Part shown: positions 18,701 through 25,183 of the stretch, piece by piece
Position numbering within the stretch: the stretch's first letter is position 1
How the letters are laid out: the number at the start of each line of letters is the position of its first letter
Origin: an uncultured Lachnospiraceae bacterium
GTDB lineage: Bacteria > Bacillota > Clostridia > Lachnospirales > Lachnospiraceae
Length of the DNA stretch: 36,391 nucleotides
Assembly: GCA_900554205.1 (NCBI GenBank)
Contig: USGM01000015.1
Coordinates: 1-36,391 of the forward strand
Direction: 5' to 3'
Notes under the pieces: model-generated
What the model was told of the DNA's origin: nothing
What the model saw: only the letters and a program-made list of their open reading frames with translations
The model's database searches: none
Program-made: the position numbers and the translations under genes

Positions 18701-21016
18701 CTTGTTCAAAGTCAATGTCTCTGTAGCAGAAGCATCGGAAATATCCTTTAATAATACGACCTCCACCGAAGCGCTGTTTACAGTCCCCGCCTTCGGCAGA
18801 TAGTCCAGCACACTTTCCCACGAGGTATAGTAGGTTTTCTTTGTGCCGTCCTCCACGATCTCTGCCACAGCAAGCTCCTGATTGTCCGGTGTGTCGGCAG
18901 GTTTGACCTCCACATTGCTGTAGAACAGCGCGGTTCTGTCCAGATCCAACTTGAAGCCGTTGTTGAACAGTGCATAGCCCTCCGCCAGCATATCGGCGAT
19001 GGCGTAGCCGTTCGCTGGATCTGCCAACATTGCCCCCAAATCTTCTTCCAGCGTGCAGTAGGGATCTGTCTTGATCTTTCCATAGCTGCCTCCGGCAAGC
19101 GAAACCAACGCACGCTGCTTTTCCGTTGCACCATTGGTTCTCGCCCAATGGTTCACTACCAGTGAATCTGTTTTTCCTGTGTAGTCCTTCGTTACGGTAA
19201 GCGCTGCACCTCCATATACAGCTATCGATGACAGGAGTCCTCCCTGTACTTCGCAGGAGGTGCCGGCATTTCCCTCGGAAGCATCAGCGTTTCCTATATA
19301 GGCTCTCATCCCGCAGGTGCCACCCTTTACAAAACCCCTTGCGCCGGATTCGATATAGATATAGGCGCACTTGCCGCCCGTCATTTCCAGTACAGCACCG
19401 TTTGCAGCCGAAAAGCCACCGTGCAGTTCCCCGTTACCTTCCTGAGAAGGATCCGTAACCGTCAGCTTTGCATTCTCCCCCGAGACACCGATACAGCACT
19501 GGTCTCTGGTGTTCAGCCATGTAATAGTACCATAATTTCCAAGCTCATGCCCGTTCAGATCCACCGTGAGATGGAACGGATATTTTCCGGCGCTGAATAC
19601 TCGGACGGCAGCGTTATTCTTTACGGATGCACGCAGCTTAAACGTAATGTCTGTAGCGCCTGTTGCCTTCTCCACTGCCGCCTCGATGGCATCCAGCGCG
19701 GCACTCAGGTCGGCATAGAGGGTCTCCGTGCCGTTGACAGCTACCCCATACAAGCCTGCCTGCACGGTGAAGGGCACTGCGTCCGAATCAATACTGTCGC
19801 TGCCACAGGTGACCCGGCAGTAATAGCGGTAGGTTCCCACCGCCAGATTAGCGGGAATCTGGAAGGTTGTCCCTGTCGCACCCTCGACCTCCTCGTCCAC
19901 TTCATTTCCTCCCACAAGCTGCTTCTTTACCCGCCACTGATAGGATAATTCACCGGTCACGCTTTCGTTCTTCGCGGCTGCCACGGAAACCTGCGGCGGT
20001 ACAGCGGTATAACCCTCCACCACGCTTGCCTGATCGACTGCAAGAGTCGGCTGCTCTGTAATCCGGAGAGGAATCTGGTAAACATACACAGAATCCGAAA
20101 CAGAGGCTGCCGTCAGATCTACAATGCTGTCACCACTCGACTTCTTTAAGCCGTAGCCGTTGAAGCAGTCGGCAAGGGTTCCGCCTTCCACCTCTATTCC
20201 ATTTTGAAAGGTACCGCCACTGATCTGCAGAGTACCCCCTGATGTCCGATATACCTTGCCCTGAAAGTTTCCGCCCTTTATGGTTACATTTCCACCCGGA
20301 CGCACACGGAGTACCTCTTTGCCATTTGCGCGCGTCAGGGTAACCCCCTCCTCAATGATAAGGTTCGCGCATGCATAAACGGCAGGTCTGTCTCCTGTTG
20401 CCTCGATCGTCACGCCGCTTTCAATGGTACAGCTTGCACCCGATCCCTCTACATGCAGCACATCATTATAACCTTGCCACCCGCCATATCCCGCGCCTGT
20501 AATCTTTCCGTCGGATTTTGACGATTTAACCACAGAATTTGACCCTTCAAATGAAAGTGCATATTCCGCTGTCTCCAGAGTATAACCGTTCAGATCCAGT
20601 GTAACGGTTTTATGAAAAAAACAGTTCCCTCCCAACGAAGCATTGCCATTCAGAGTAATCTCGCAATTTGCCCAGCAGTTTCCCCCTGTATAGTCATAAA
20701 GCGTCGCATATTCCTGCACCGTGCCATCGCTTTTTTTCACCTGCACCGGAGTCTCCGTCGTACCTGCCAACGTTGCGATTCCATACTCTCCCACCGGCGC
20801 ACTGTTACCTTCTGCCGCGTCGTCATCTGCCGGTGCACTGTTGTCCACCGTCTGCAGATCATCGCCGGAGACCGTGCTGTCACTCGTCACTGCCGCTGCC
20901 GGCTTTTCTTCTGCAGCAGCTACCTTCAGCGCTGACAGATTAACGGTATCGCTGACCATCAGCACCGCCAGTGCCACAGCAAACGATCTTTTGAAGCCTT
21001 TCATCCATCCCTTCAT
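12767..21016 (-). CDS. Giant wall-anchored surface protein with beta-helix, Ig-like and MBG-type repeats
   Basis: A 2749-residue secreted protein. A signal peptide (~1-36, MKGFKRSFAVALAVLMVSDT, ending near AAA) is followed by an acidic Ser/Asp/Ala linker. Right-handed beta-helix-like segments with TLDLNGYTLE and VTIKGGNFQG patterns cover about 80-310 and 425-980, with an Ig-like segment at ~319-422. A CAHC motif is near residue 1034. Segments with the DYTVAYENN...GNY.G pattern span ~1080-1430. Two DKTAP/DRTAP-initiated Ig-like domains lie near 1500 and 1640, then MBG-type repeats (LTYGDRLSAL..., about 90 residues each) at ~1870-2510. The C-terminus has SPKTG (~2705), a hydrophobic span and a basic tail, fitting sortase anchoring; (S/P)PxTG is a known clostridial sortase motif. 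An adhesin or glycan-binding role is inferred. GGAGGAG precedes the ATG. Confidence 0.85.
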   Translation of the reverse strand: MKGWMKGFKRSFAVALAVLMVSDTVNLSALKVAAAEEKPAAAVTSDSTVSGDDLQTVDNSAPADDDAAEGNSAPVGEYGIATLAGTTETPVQVKKSDGTVQEYATLYDYTGGNCWANCEITLNGNASLGGNCFFHKTVTLDLNGYTLETAEYALSFEGSNSVVKSSKSDGKITGAGYGGWQGYNDVLHVEGSGASCTIESGVTIEATGDRPAVYACANLIIEEGVTLTRANGKEVLRVRPGGNVTIKGGNFQGKVYRTSGGTLQISGGTFQNGIEVEGGTLADCFNGYGLKKSSGDSIVDLTAASVSDSVYVYQIPLRITEQPTLAVDQASVVEGYTAVPPQVSVAAAKNESVTGELSYQWRVKKQLVGGNEVDEEVEGATGTTFQIPANLAVGTYRYYCRVTCGSDSIDSDAVPFTVQAGLYGVAVNGTETLYADLSAALDAIEAAVEKATGATDITFKLRASVKNNAAVRVFSAGKYPFHLTVDLNGHELGNYGTITWLNTRDQCCIGVSGENAKLTVTDPSQEGNGELHGGFSAANGAVLEMTGGKCAYIYIESGARGFVKGGTCGMRAYIGNADASEGNAGTSCEVQGGLLSSIAVYGGAALTVTKDYTGKTDSLVVNHWARTNGATEKQRALVSLAGGSYGKIKTDPYCTLEEDLGAMLADPANGYAIADMLAEGYALFNNGFKLDLDRTALFYSNVEVKPADTPDNQELAVAEIVEDGTKKTYYTSWESVLDYLPKAGTVNSASVEVVLLKDISDASATETLTLNKADKYILRSPEGSHFTITGDGDALLKMNCTATFIIDNITLEDGFIEASRGEFIIKDALLQNEKCKAPVIRLSDGYLALEQGARLVLEGADDAARTVELTGAAGIFIADGAGINPSNNGKYGILVSGTDNSLVVPEGAGGKNIDAKLADGAGLTVYWTPDYLTDFIKELEAEKAASENITTYYQLRLPEGVSLPDGANSNIKVLNDILYGKAGSEITVGGITCAYQYATDTTGQIREAATTENKFIMPEATVTLITHGSDEYGYCAHCGKTDLAVSYQNGHLDIEGLTGRTYDSWTQMLTGIELVPGAGQTAVTLTMPDYRYQNSERKWMMYACGTPKNEEADFEVRYKNNTAAYPYREGEAGFDAAKAPKVTITGRGKYTGEFTVYFTIGKGTMRPQVNNLEVCGSSACYYDGRTEKAWNNSLIEFYGDAFDAKQWSQCGAQMQQGEWYISQITTPEVMNNYAEGSVDICPTTVEYRKSENENWIMERLEGASKEDMYMITDAGEYPFWVRMTNANCENEYITEKLVARILPKTLTEGMVAPVADAFAYYTGSGVECTAYDTGAISDSGITVDGSPYALKKDKDYTVAYENNMDVTNGGNKAKLIITGIGNYGGEAEPIELEFAIRYAFTPAQTAASKTGWYNGDVTALFGTSDSGADASQVLYTSALDAGLTDGLGSDIKAYATLADAADGTAAEYVFAEEGEVTKTLYVRDVEKGYVGSPVEVTLHIDKTAPTWEATAGNSGDFGISIKENWWKTLLNTVSFGRFYNDASIDLVLRANDAKDGVNETSGVAEYFYYIDTVDASALPAAKTKAELDALMTGGKFTEVPAADGGQVTISGVLSAEKHYIVYACAKDAAGNLSDYICSEGVVVDRTAPEITSATTPTEEKGTLADHEATVTFEVDEAGTVVYFCIGGYEDDAQFESDKTTLQTELAQDMVAVKLEDGRWQPAVENGQTMPMHGISPDPVIYSRSMQEGENAITLSGLKENKGYRLYLMVIDKAGNLQTAYTTVDFATRRLIPVVSENPALNGVYGMQVKDFTVGAGTVVDADALDTVLAGAWTFTDTAAAGEEYPVPGTTEEYELTFTPDNNAYESVNVKIVPTVAKKELTVYVAGNLEKTYGEENPGIAYVDAADEPDSWKELLSWDSQDEVKADLALTTTATKTSGVGSYDFTVTSANAMYDVKVKYRVSDAESVSYPDHGTLTVKKADAVLTAGTDSYAKTFGDDAFTLDVTASHTETAIVYEVTDGSGVVSVAADGTVSILKAGTAKIKISLPGNANYNAAADREITVTVAKKNAPTVADVNRNYYYDRDNQDSIDIGKLLPVDCGKITGNAVSGHAFIVNCGFNEETGILSYTIQKNKVETRDITVTVETENYNAITVVIHTNWVDKREVFAKAGTEVALKNSTLTYGDRLSALAFADAEFVDGDGNPVAGTLAWEDESLIPAAGTASANWKFTPDDEAYIARTDSVSITVDRATPKADSLPAAAEKEIVYDPLQTLAGLELSGGNVVWTVGGAGVTVVGTWSWSNAATVPTVDVKSYEVTFTPLDTANYKTFKANITVTVTKAKPYIETVPAAAQITYGDSLGASALSGGKVLYGDGRGNAATVSGGDAEVAGTFTWKNPDTKPTVADSDSTEYEIVFEPMDSTNYETVTTKGKLAVKKAEKAPDMPDDVMKVAFDCGKVADVALGRNNWAWKDSDLETALTVGAEVTATAVYTGADKGNYEIETVVVRITRSQRTETVVKPEDSKRPFIKGENGKEGWDVIRENAKSVTEGGSVTVDMNGTTVVPSDLFELIRGRNVTLTFDMGGGILWRVNGRDVAENRAGDIDFGVKTGANANNVIPVEVINNITGEKAHMNLSLAYDGEFGFRAVLSLNVDAKNAGMYANLYYYNERTGALEFMSAGRIAADGTAELVFTHASEYTIVIDKEVAVRSPKTGEPYTPAAGILLLLLGTLLLSQGCVLCHGKYKRKVQSRR

Positions 21017-21083
21017 TCCTTTTACTCCTCCATCTCTATTTCAAATCTCTGTTTTGGTCTCATCTTTTGGCTCATATACCAGA

Positions 21084-21089
21084 TTATAC
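21084..21089 (-). promoter_or_regulatory. Candidate -10 element for the surface-protein gene
   Basis: A perfect TATAAT on the minus strand, 68 bases upstream of the start, in a very AT-rich stretch. No good -35 lies at 17 bases. An alternative pair further upstream is TTGTAC, 17 bases, TATTAT. The exact promoter is uncertain. Confidence 0.35.
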
Positions 21090-21140
21090 CACTTTTTATT
21101 TTTAATAATATAAAAAAATTTGTCCCTGTACAAGTCTTCC

Positions 21141-21174
21141 TGCACGAAACGACAGAATTATGCACGAAACGACA
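21141..21174. repeat. Tandem direct repeat, operator-like (TGCACGAAACGACA twice)
   Basis: Two exact copies of the 14-mer TGCACGAAACGACA at 21141-21154 and 21161-21174, a 20-base period (about two helical turns). They lie in the divergent intergenic region, 33 bases upstream of the extended -10 of the TetR/DhaS gene and about 50 bases upstream of the -10 candidate for the surface-protein gene. The exactness and helical phasing suggest cooperative binding by one regulator. The regulator is unknown. Confidence 0.6.
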
Positions 21175-21206
21175 TACAGAAAGCCCTTTTCTCCGTTTTT
21201 CATTCA

Positions 21207-21215
21207 TGTTATACT
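21207..21215 (+). promoter_or_regulatory. Extended -10 promoter for the TetR/DhaS gene
   Basis: TG, one base, TATACT (extended -10), 60 bases upstream of the ATG at 21275. The -35 region is poor, which is usual for extended -10 promoters. Confidence 0.45.
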
Positions 21216-21274
21216 TGGATTATCCGCAGCTTACGCTCCGGAACGCGAAAACAGACAGGACAAGGAGGAATTTC

Positions 21275-21829
21275 ATGTCACAGGTAACAAAAAGGGCATT
21301 GGAACAATCCCTGAAAAATCTCTTACTAAAGAAACCGCTGAACAAGATCACGATCAGCGATATTACTGAGGACTGCGGAATCAACCGCATGACCTTCTAC
21401 TACCACTTTCAGGACATCTACGATCTCGTGGAATGGGCATGTCTAGAGGATGCCAAGAAGGCTCTGGAGGAAAAGAAGACCCATGACACGTGGCAGCAGG
21501 GCCTGTTGCAGATCTTTTACGCCGTGCTGGAGAACAAACCATTCATTATGAATGTCTACCGCTGCGTCGACCGCGGTCAGGTCGAAAAATATGTGACACC
21601 GCTGACAGACAATCTGATTATGGGTGTCATTGAGGAGGAATCGGTTGGAATGACCGTGCGCGAGGAGGACAAGGCTTTCATCGCCAAGATCTACTCCTAC
21701 TGCTTTGTGGGGCTGATGCTGGACTGGATCAGGGACGGCATGACCGACGCGCCGGAGGCTCTTGTGGAAAAGCTCGCCCTTGTGCTTCAGGATTCTGTTT
21801 CCAACGCGCTCAACCGCTTTAAGCTCTGA
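21275..21829 (+). CDS. TetR-family regulator, DhaS-like
   Basis: The product is about 184 residues from the ATG at 21275, chosen because GGAGG lies 6-7 bases upstream; the earlier in-frame start at 21206 adds a non-family leader. The N-terminal HTH (ALEQSLKNLLLKKPLNKITI then DITEDCGINRMTFYYHF) is typical of the DhaS-type TetR subgroup, followed by YDLVEWACLEDA and an all-helical ligand domain. It lies directly upstream of oleate hydratase on the same strand and is separated from it by TGATAAA inverted repeats. Local control of the hydratase in response to unsaturated fatty acid is the simplest hypothesis; the sequence does not prove it. Confidence 0.85.
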   Translation: MSQVTKRALEQSLKNLLLKKPLNKITISDITEDCGINRMTFYYHFQDIYDLVEWACLEDAKKALEEKKTHDTWQQGLLQIFYAVLENKPFIMNVYRCVDRGQVEKYVTPLTDNLIMGVIEEESVGMTVREEDKAFIAKIYSYCFVGLMLDWIRDGMTDAPEALVEKLALVLQDSVSNALNRFKL

Positions 21830-21854
21830 ACCGCCATGCCACCCTGCGCCTGAA

Positions 21855-21922
21855 TTTATCAGACGCGGCATATTGATAAAAAAATTTACACCGGAAGTTC
21901 TGTGATAAAACCTTTATCACAG
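21855..21922. promoter_or_regulatory. Two TGATAAA inverted repeats between tetR and oleate hydratase
   Basis: The heptamer TGATAAA or its complement occurs four times: TTTATCA at 21855, TGATAAA at 21874, TGATAAA at 21903 and TTTATCA at 21913. They form two inverted pairs with 12- and 3-base gaps. The second pair extends to a perfect 10-bp stem (CTGTGATAAA, 21900-21909; TTTATCACAG, 21913-21922) followed by TTTTT (21926-21930), so it could also terminate the TetR transcript. It lies ~38 bases upstream of the hydratase -10. Confidence 0.55.
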
Positions 21923-21956
21923 GACTTTTTGTGTTTATGGAATCTTTTTCTCCGGT

Positions 21957-21965
21957 TGGTATAAT
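21957..21965 (+). promoter_or_regulatory. Extended -10 promoter for oleate hydratase
   Basis: TG, one base, then a perfect TATAAT (21960-21965), 53 bases upstream of the start codon. There is no strong -35. The position fits a separately initiated, regulated transcript downstream of the TGATAAA repeats. Confidence 0.55.
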
Positions 21966-22018
21966 GCAGTCATAAGCAACCAACAATAGAACCACAGCAA
22001 AGCAAGGAGGTATTCACT

Positions 22019-23821
22019 ATGTATTATTCAGCAGGTACTTACGAATCATTTGCACATCCCGAGAAGCCTAAGGATGTTGACAAGAAATCCGCATATATCA
22101 TCGGCACAGGTCTGGCAGGTCTGACCGCCGCATTCTATCTTGTCCGTGACGGCCAGATGAGCGGCGAGCATATTCATCTTCTGGAAAAGCTGGAGCTTGC
22201 GGGCGGAAGCTGCGACGGGCGCAAGGATGTCACAAAGGGCTTCTTCATGCGCGGCGGCCGTGAGATGGATAACCATTTCGAGGTCATGTGGGATATGTTC
22301 CGCGACGTTCCCTCTCTGGAAACGCCCGGCGTCTCCGTTCTGGATGAATACTATTGGCTCAACAAGCACGATCCCAACTATTCCCTCTGCCGTGCTTCCG
22401 TAAACTGCGGCGAGGATGCCCATACCGACCGCAAATTCGGGCTCGACAAGGCTTCCGCTCTCGCGCTTTCCCAGCTGTTCATCACTCCCGAGAAGGCTCT
22501 GGAGGGCAAGAAAATTTCGGAGGTGCTGCCGGATTCCTTCTGGGAGACTAACTTCTGGCTCTACTGGCAGACAATGTTCGCTTTCCAGCGTTGGTCAAGT
22601 GCGCTGGAGATGAAGCGTTACCTCTGCCGTTATGTGCACCACATTGACGGTCTGCCGGATTTCAGCGCACTCCGTTTCACTAAGTTCAACCAGTACGAGA
22701 GCCTGATCCTGCCGCTGGTAAAATATCTGGAGGCACACAATGTAAAGATCGAGTACGGCATGGATGTCAGGAATGTCATCATCGAGACCGTGGGCGACAA
22801 GAAGATTGCGAAGCAGATCTTGTATGTCAAGGACGGCTCGGAGCAGACCATCGATCTCATCGAGGACGACCTCGTATTCATTACCAACGGCTGCTGCACG
22901 GACAGCTCCTGCTACGGCGACCAGACCCACAAGCCCGACCTCTCCAAGCTGAAAAACGGCTCCGGCGAATCCTGGGATATGTGGAAGAATATTGCAAAGC
23001 AGGCAACGCACGGCGAGTTCGGCAATCCCGACGCGTTCTGCAGCAATATTGATGCGACGAACTGGATGAGCGCAACCGTCGCAACCTCCAACGAGGAGAT
23101 CATCCAGCACATCAAGAAGATCTGCAAGCGTGATCCCCGCGAGGGAAAGGTCACGACCGGCGGTATTGTCACCGTCAAGGACAGCACCGACAACTGGTAT
23201 CTCTCCTGGACGATCAACCGTCAGCCCCAGTTCAAGTCACAGGACAAGAACATGGTATTGATCTGGCTGTATGCACTCAACACCAACACTGAGGGAAATT
23301 ATGTCAGGAAGGCAATGCGCGACTGTACGGGCGAGGAGGTCTGCCGCGAGTGGCTTTACCACATCGGCGTTCCCCAGAATGAAATCGACGAGCTTGCGAA
23401 AAACGCATGCAACACAACAACCTGCTTCATGCCTTATATCAACGCTTTCTTCCAGCCCAGAAAGAATGAGGATCGTCCTCATGTTGTGCCGGACGGCGCT
23501 GTGAACTTTGCATTCCTCGGACAGTTTGCCGAGACTCCCCGCGACACGATCTTCACGATCGAGTACTCCATGCGGACCGGTATGGAATCCGTCTACACTC
23601 TGCTGAATGTTGACCGCGGCGTGCCGGAGGTCTGGGGCAGCAAGTATGATGTCCGCGAGCTGCTGCGCGCCTGCTACTATGCAATCGACAAGAAGCCGAT
23701 CACAGATGTAAAGCTGTCATTGAAGGAAAAGGAGATGCTCCGCATCGTTCTCAGAAAGGTAAAGGGAACCGACCTTGAAATTCTTCTGAAGGAGAGCGGT
23801 CTGATCCCGGAGTCCATGTAA
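22019..23821 (+). CDS. ohyA: Oleate hydratase (FAD-dependent, MCRA family)
   Basis: A 600-residue protein of the 67-kDa 'myosin-cross-reactive antigen' family, now known as fatty acid double-bond hydratases that convert oleate to 10-hydroxystearate. It has an N-terminal FAD-binding fold (AYIIGTGLAGLTAAFYLVRD), then EKLELAGGSCDG and the RGGREM motif with the catalytic glutamate, followed by DNHFEVMWDM. The body (WLYWQTMFAFQRWSSALEMK, FNQYESLILPLVKYLEAHNV, MVLIWLYALNTNTEGNYVRK) matches the family throughout, and the length is normal. An AAGGAGG site precedes the ATG. A role in detoxifying unsaturated fatty acids or producing hydroxy fatty acids in the gut is inferred. The DhaS-like regulator sits upstream, and a GC-rich terminator follows. 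Confidence 0.95.
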   Translation: MYYSAGTYESFAHPEKPKDVDKKSAYIIGTGLAGLTAAFYLVRDGQMSGEHIHLLEKLELAGGSCDGRKDVTKGFFMRGGREMDNHFEVMWDMFRDVPSLETPGVSVLDEYYWLNKHDPNYSLCRASVNCGEDAHTDRKFGLDKASALALSQLFITPEKALEGKKISEVLPDSFWETNFWLYWQTMFAFQRWSSALEMKRYLCRYVHHIDGLPDFSALRFTKFNQYESLILPLVKYLEAHNVKIEYGMDVRNVIIETVGDKKIAKQILYVKDGSEQTIDLIEDDLVFITNGCCTDSSCYGDQTHKPDLSKLKNGSGESWDMWKNIAKQATHGEFGNPDAFCSNIDATNWMSATVATSNEEIIQHIKKICKRDPREGKVTTGGIVTVKDSTDNWYLSWTINRQPQFKSQDKNMVLIWLYALNTNTEGNYVRKAMRDCTGEEVCREWLYHIGVPQNEIDELAKNACNTTTCFMPYINAFFQPRKNEDRPHVVPDGAVNFAFLGQFAETPRDTIFTIEYSMRTGMESVYTLLNVDRGVPEVWGSKYDVRELLRACYYAIDKKPITDVKLSLKEKEMLRIVLRKVKGTDLEILLKESGLIPESM

Positions 23822-23847
23822 ATAACAGGTCAGATAGCTGGTCAGCT

Positions 23848-23879
23848 GGCGGCGTGCCCGGATGGGTGCGCCGCCTTTT
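23848..23879 (+). terminator. Rho-independent terminator after oleate hydratase
   Basis: GGCGGCG (23848-23854) pairs with CGCCGCC (23869-23875) across a 14-base loop and is followed by TTTT, 26 bases after the stop codon. Confidence 0.8.
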
Positions 23880-23924
23880 ATCTTGTTATATACCCCCGGC
23901 GTTGTGAATTTCCGCTTGCCCGCT

Positions 23925-24110
23925 GGGTATAGCGGACTGTTTTTCCGCCCCGCACCCTCGCTTCGCTCAGCCTCTGGGTATGGCAAGCATTTTCCCCGCT
24001 CTATACCCTCGCTTCGCTCAACCTCTGGGTATGGCAAGCATTTTCCCCGTTCTATACCCTCGCTTCGCCCGGCCTCTGGGTATAGCAAACATCTTCCCCG
24101 CTCTATACCC
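23925..24110. repeat. Array 1: four copies of a 51-bp hairpin repeat
   Basis: GGGTAT recurs at 23925, 23976, 24027 and 24078, exactly 51 bases apart. Each unit is a 33-base hairpin-like part (GGGTAT ... ATACCC, with inner arms such as GCGG/CCGC around a T-rich loop) plus an 18-base linker TCGCTTCGCTCAACCTCT or variants. Copies 2 and 3 are nearly identical; copy 1 resembles array 2. Read on the minus strand the array translates into 17-residue repeats (ERSEGIERGKCLPYPE), but I treat it as non-coding. It fills the 328-base interval between oleate hydratase and the nuclease-like gene. Confidence 0.85.
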
Positions 24111-24149
24111 CCGCTGCACCCTCACCTCATAGTCTCATCTCGTAATTTT

Positions 24150-24932
24150 TTATAGGAAATACTCTTGAACAATTCTCTCTGCGCTATCAATCCCAAACGG
24201 ATGATCTTTTGTTTCATATGTAAGAATCAGATTTACAGATGGAATGATTCCATGTCCGCAATAGATCTTTATCTTCTGACAAGCATGATTAATATACTCT
24301 GGATTATCCATCATCCCGAAATGCTCCCAATAATAGAATTTCCCTGTCCTCGGGTGTCTGATTGTGAAATCCGGATAAAACACCACACCATCCAACATCA
24401 ATTTATCTTCATATCGGAAAGGTATACCCGAGCAATACAAACTTCTATCTATAATTGCTTCTGATTTTGAACGAAGAAATTTTCCCTGTGTTCCCTTCAC
24501 AATCAAATTTTCCGGATGACTGTTATTTCTTTCATATTCCGAATTCATCCAATCTTTCATTTCTTTCCCCACTGAGCCCGATTGCTTTCCAAGAAGTTGT
24601 TCATATTCAGGATTTTCCATCATTTTATCAGTCAAATTTCCATTGTACCCCGCCCTTCTTATATAGGTCTGACAAGCAGACAATTCGCTCTTTAACTCAC
24701 TCTGCCGCAACTGATAATATTTCTTCTGAGCTAACCTTTCCGCAAGATTTCTTTCTCCCTTTGGTAGATAGATTGTCCTATCTGCCGTTTTTAAATACCA
24801 CTTATAATGCTTTCCATTCTTGGCGCAAATCAATTCGTCCTGCGGCCATTCATCCCTCATACTTTCTATTTGCACTAATTCCTGCTCAATGTGGTTCATC
24901 CTTCTTTTTATTTCTTCGTAATTTGCAAACAT
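24150..24932 (-). CDS. Hypothetical protein with PD-(D/E)XK nuclease-like C-terminal half
   Basis: A 260-residue protein of a hypothetical family that I recall from Lachnospiraceae. Residues 1-100 are charged and probably coiled-coil (EEIKRRMNHIEQELVQIESM). The C-terminal half reads RSKSEAIIDRSLYCSGIPFR, then LDGVVFYPDFTIRHP, YYWEHFGMMDNPEY and GIIPSVNLILTYET. This Glu, PDF, then xEx pattern resembles PD-(D/E)XK nucleases such as Vsr- or TnsA-like folds; the usual final Lys is replaced by H (WEH), so activity is uncertain. Sampled stretches are about 35-40% GC against 50-63% in neighbouring genes, suggesting acquisition. It sits alone between two arrays of 51-bp hairpin repeats. AAAGGA lies ~10 bases before the ATG. 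The biological role is unknown. Confidence 0.7.
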   Translation of the reverse strand: MFANYEEIKRRMNHIEQELVQIESMRDEWPQDELICAKNGKHYKWYLKTADRTIYLPKGERNLAERLAQKKYYQLRQSELKSELSACQTYIRRAGYNGNLTDKMMENPEYEQLLGKQSGSVGKEMKDWMNSEYERNNSHPENLIVKGTQGKFLRSKSEAIIDRSLYCSGIPFRYEDKLMLDGVVFYPDFTIRHPRTGKFYYWEHFGMMDNPEYINHACQKIKIYCGHGIIPSVNLILTYETKDHPFGIDSAERIVQEYFL

Positions 24933-24997
24933 AATCTCATATCCTTTCTTTATACAATATTAAATTTTTGGCATAACCCGCTTCTCCCATTGGCGAC

Positions 24998-25183
24998 GGG
25001 TATGGTGAATTGTTTTTCCACCCTATACCCTCGCCCCGCTCGTCCGCTGGGTATAACGGGCTGTTTTTCCGCCCTGTACCCCCGCCCCACTCGGGCTCTG
25101 GGTATGGCGGGCTGTTTTTCCGCCCTGTACCCTCGCTTCGCTTGGACACTGGGTATGGTGGACTATTTCTCTTCTCTGTACCC
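24998..25183. repeat. Array 2: four copies of the same 51-bp hairpin repeat
   Basis: GGGTAT recurs at 24998, 25049, 25100 and 25151, again exactly 51 bases apart, with the same 33-base hairpin plus 18-base linker layout as array 1. The copy at 25100 has a clean inner stem GGCGG/CCGCC around a CTGTTTTT-type loop. The copy at 24998 has GGTG/CACC at the same place, a compensatory T-A for C-G change. The last copy runs into the comEC 3' end and provides its stop codon. The array starts 66 bases upstream of the nuclease-like gene's start. Confidence 0.85.

Noticed and set aside
23717..24088. Minus-strand open frame with 17-residue repeats (ERSEGIERGKCLPYPE)
   Set aside because: It overlaps the 3' end of oleate hydratase and is simply the in-frame translation of the 51-bp repeat (51 = 3 x 17), with no ribosome site.
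23925..25183. CRISPR array
   Set aside because: Units are contiguous with degenerate linkers of the same sequence, not identical repeats separated by unique spacers, and no cas genes are present.
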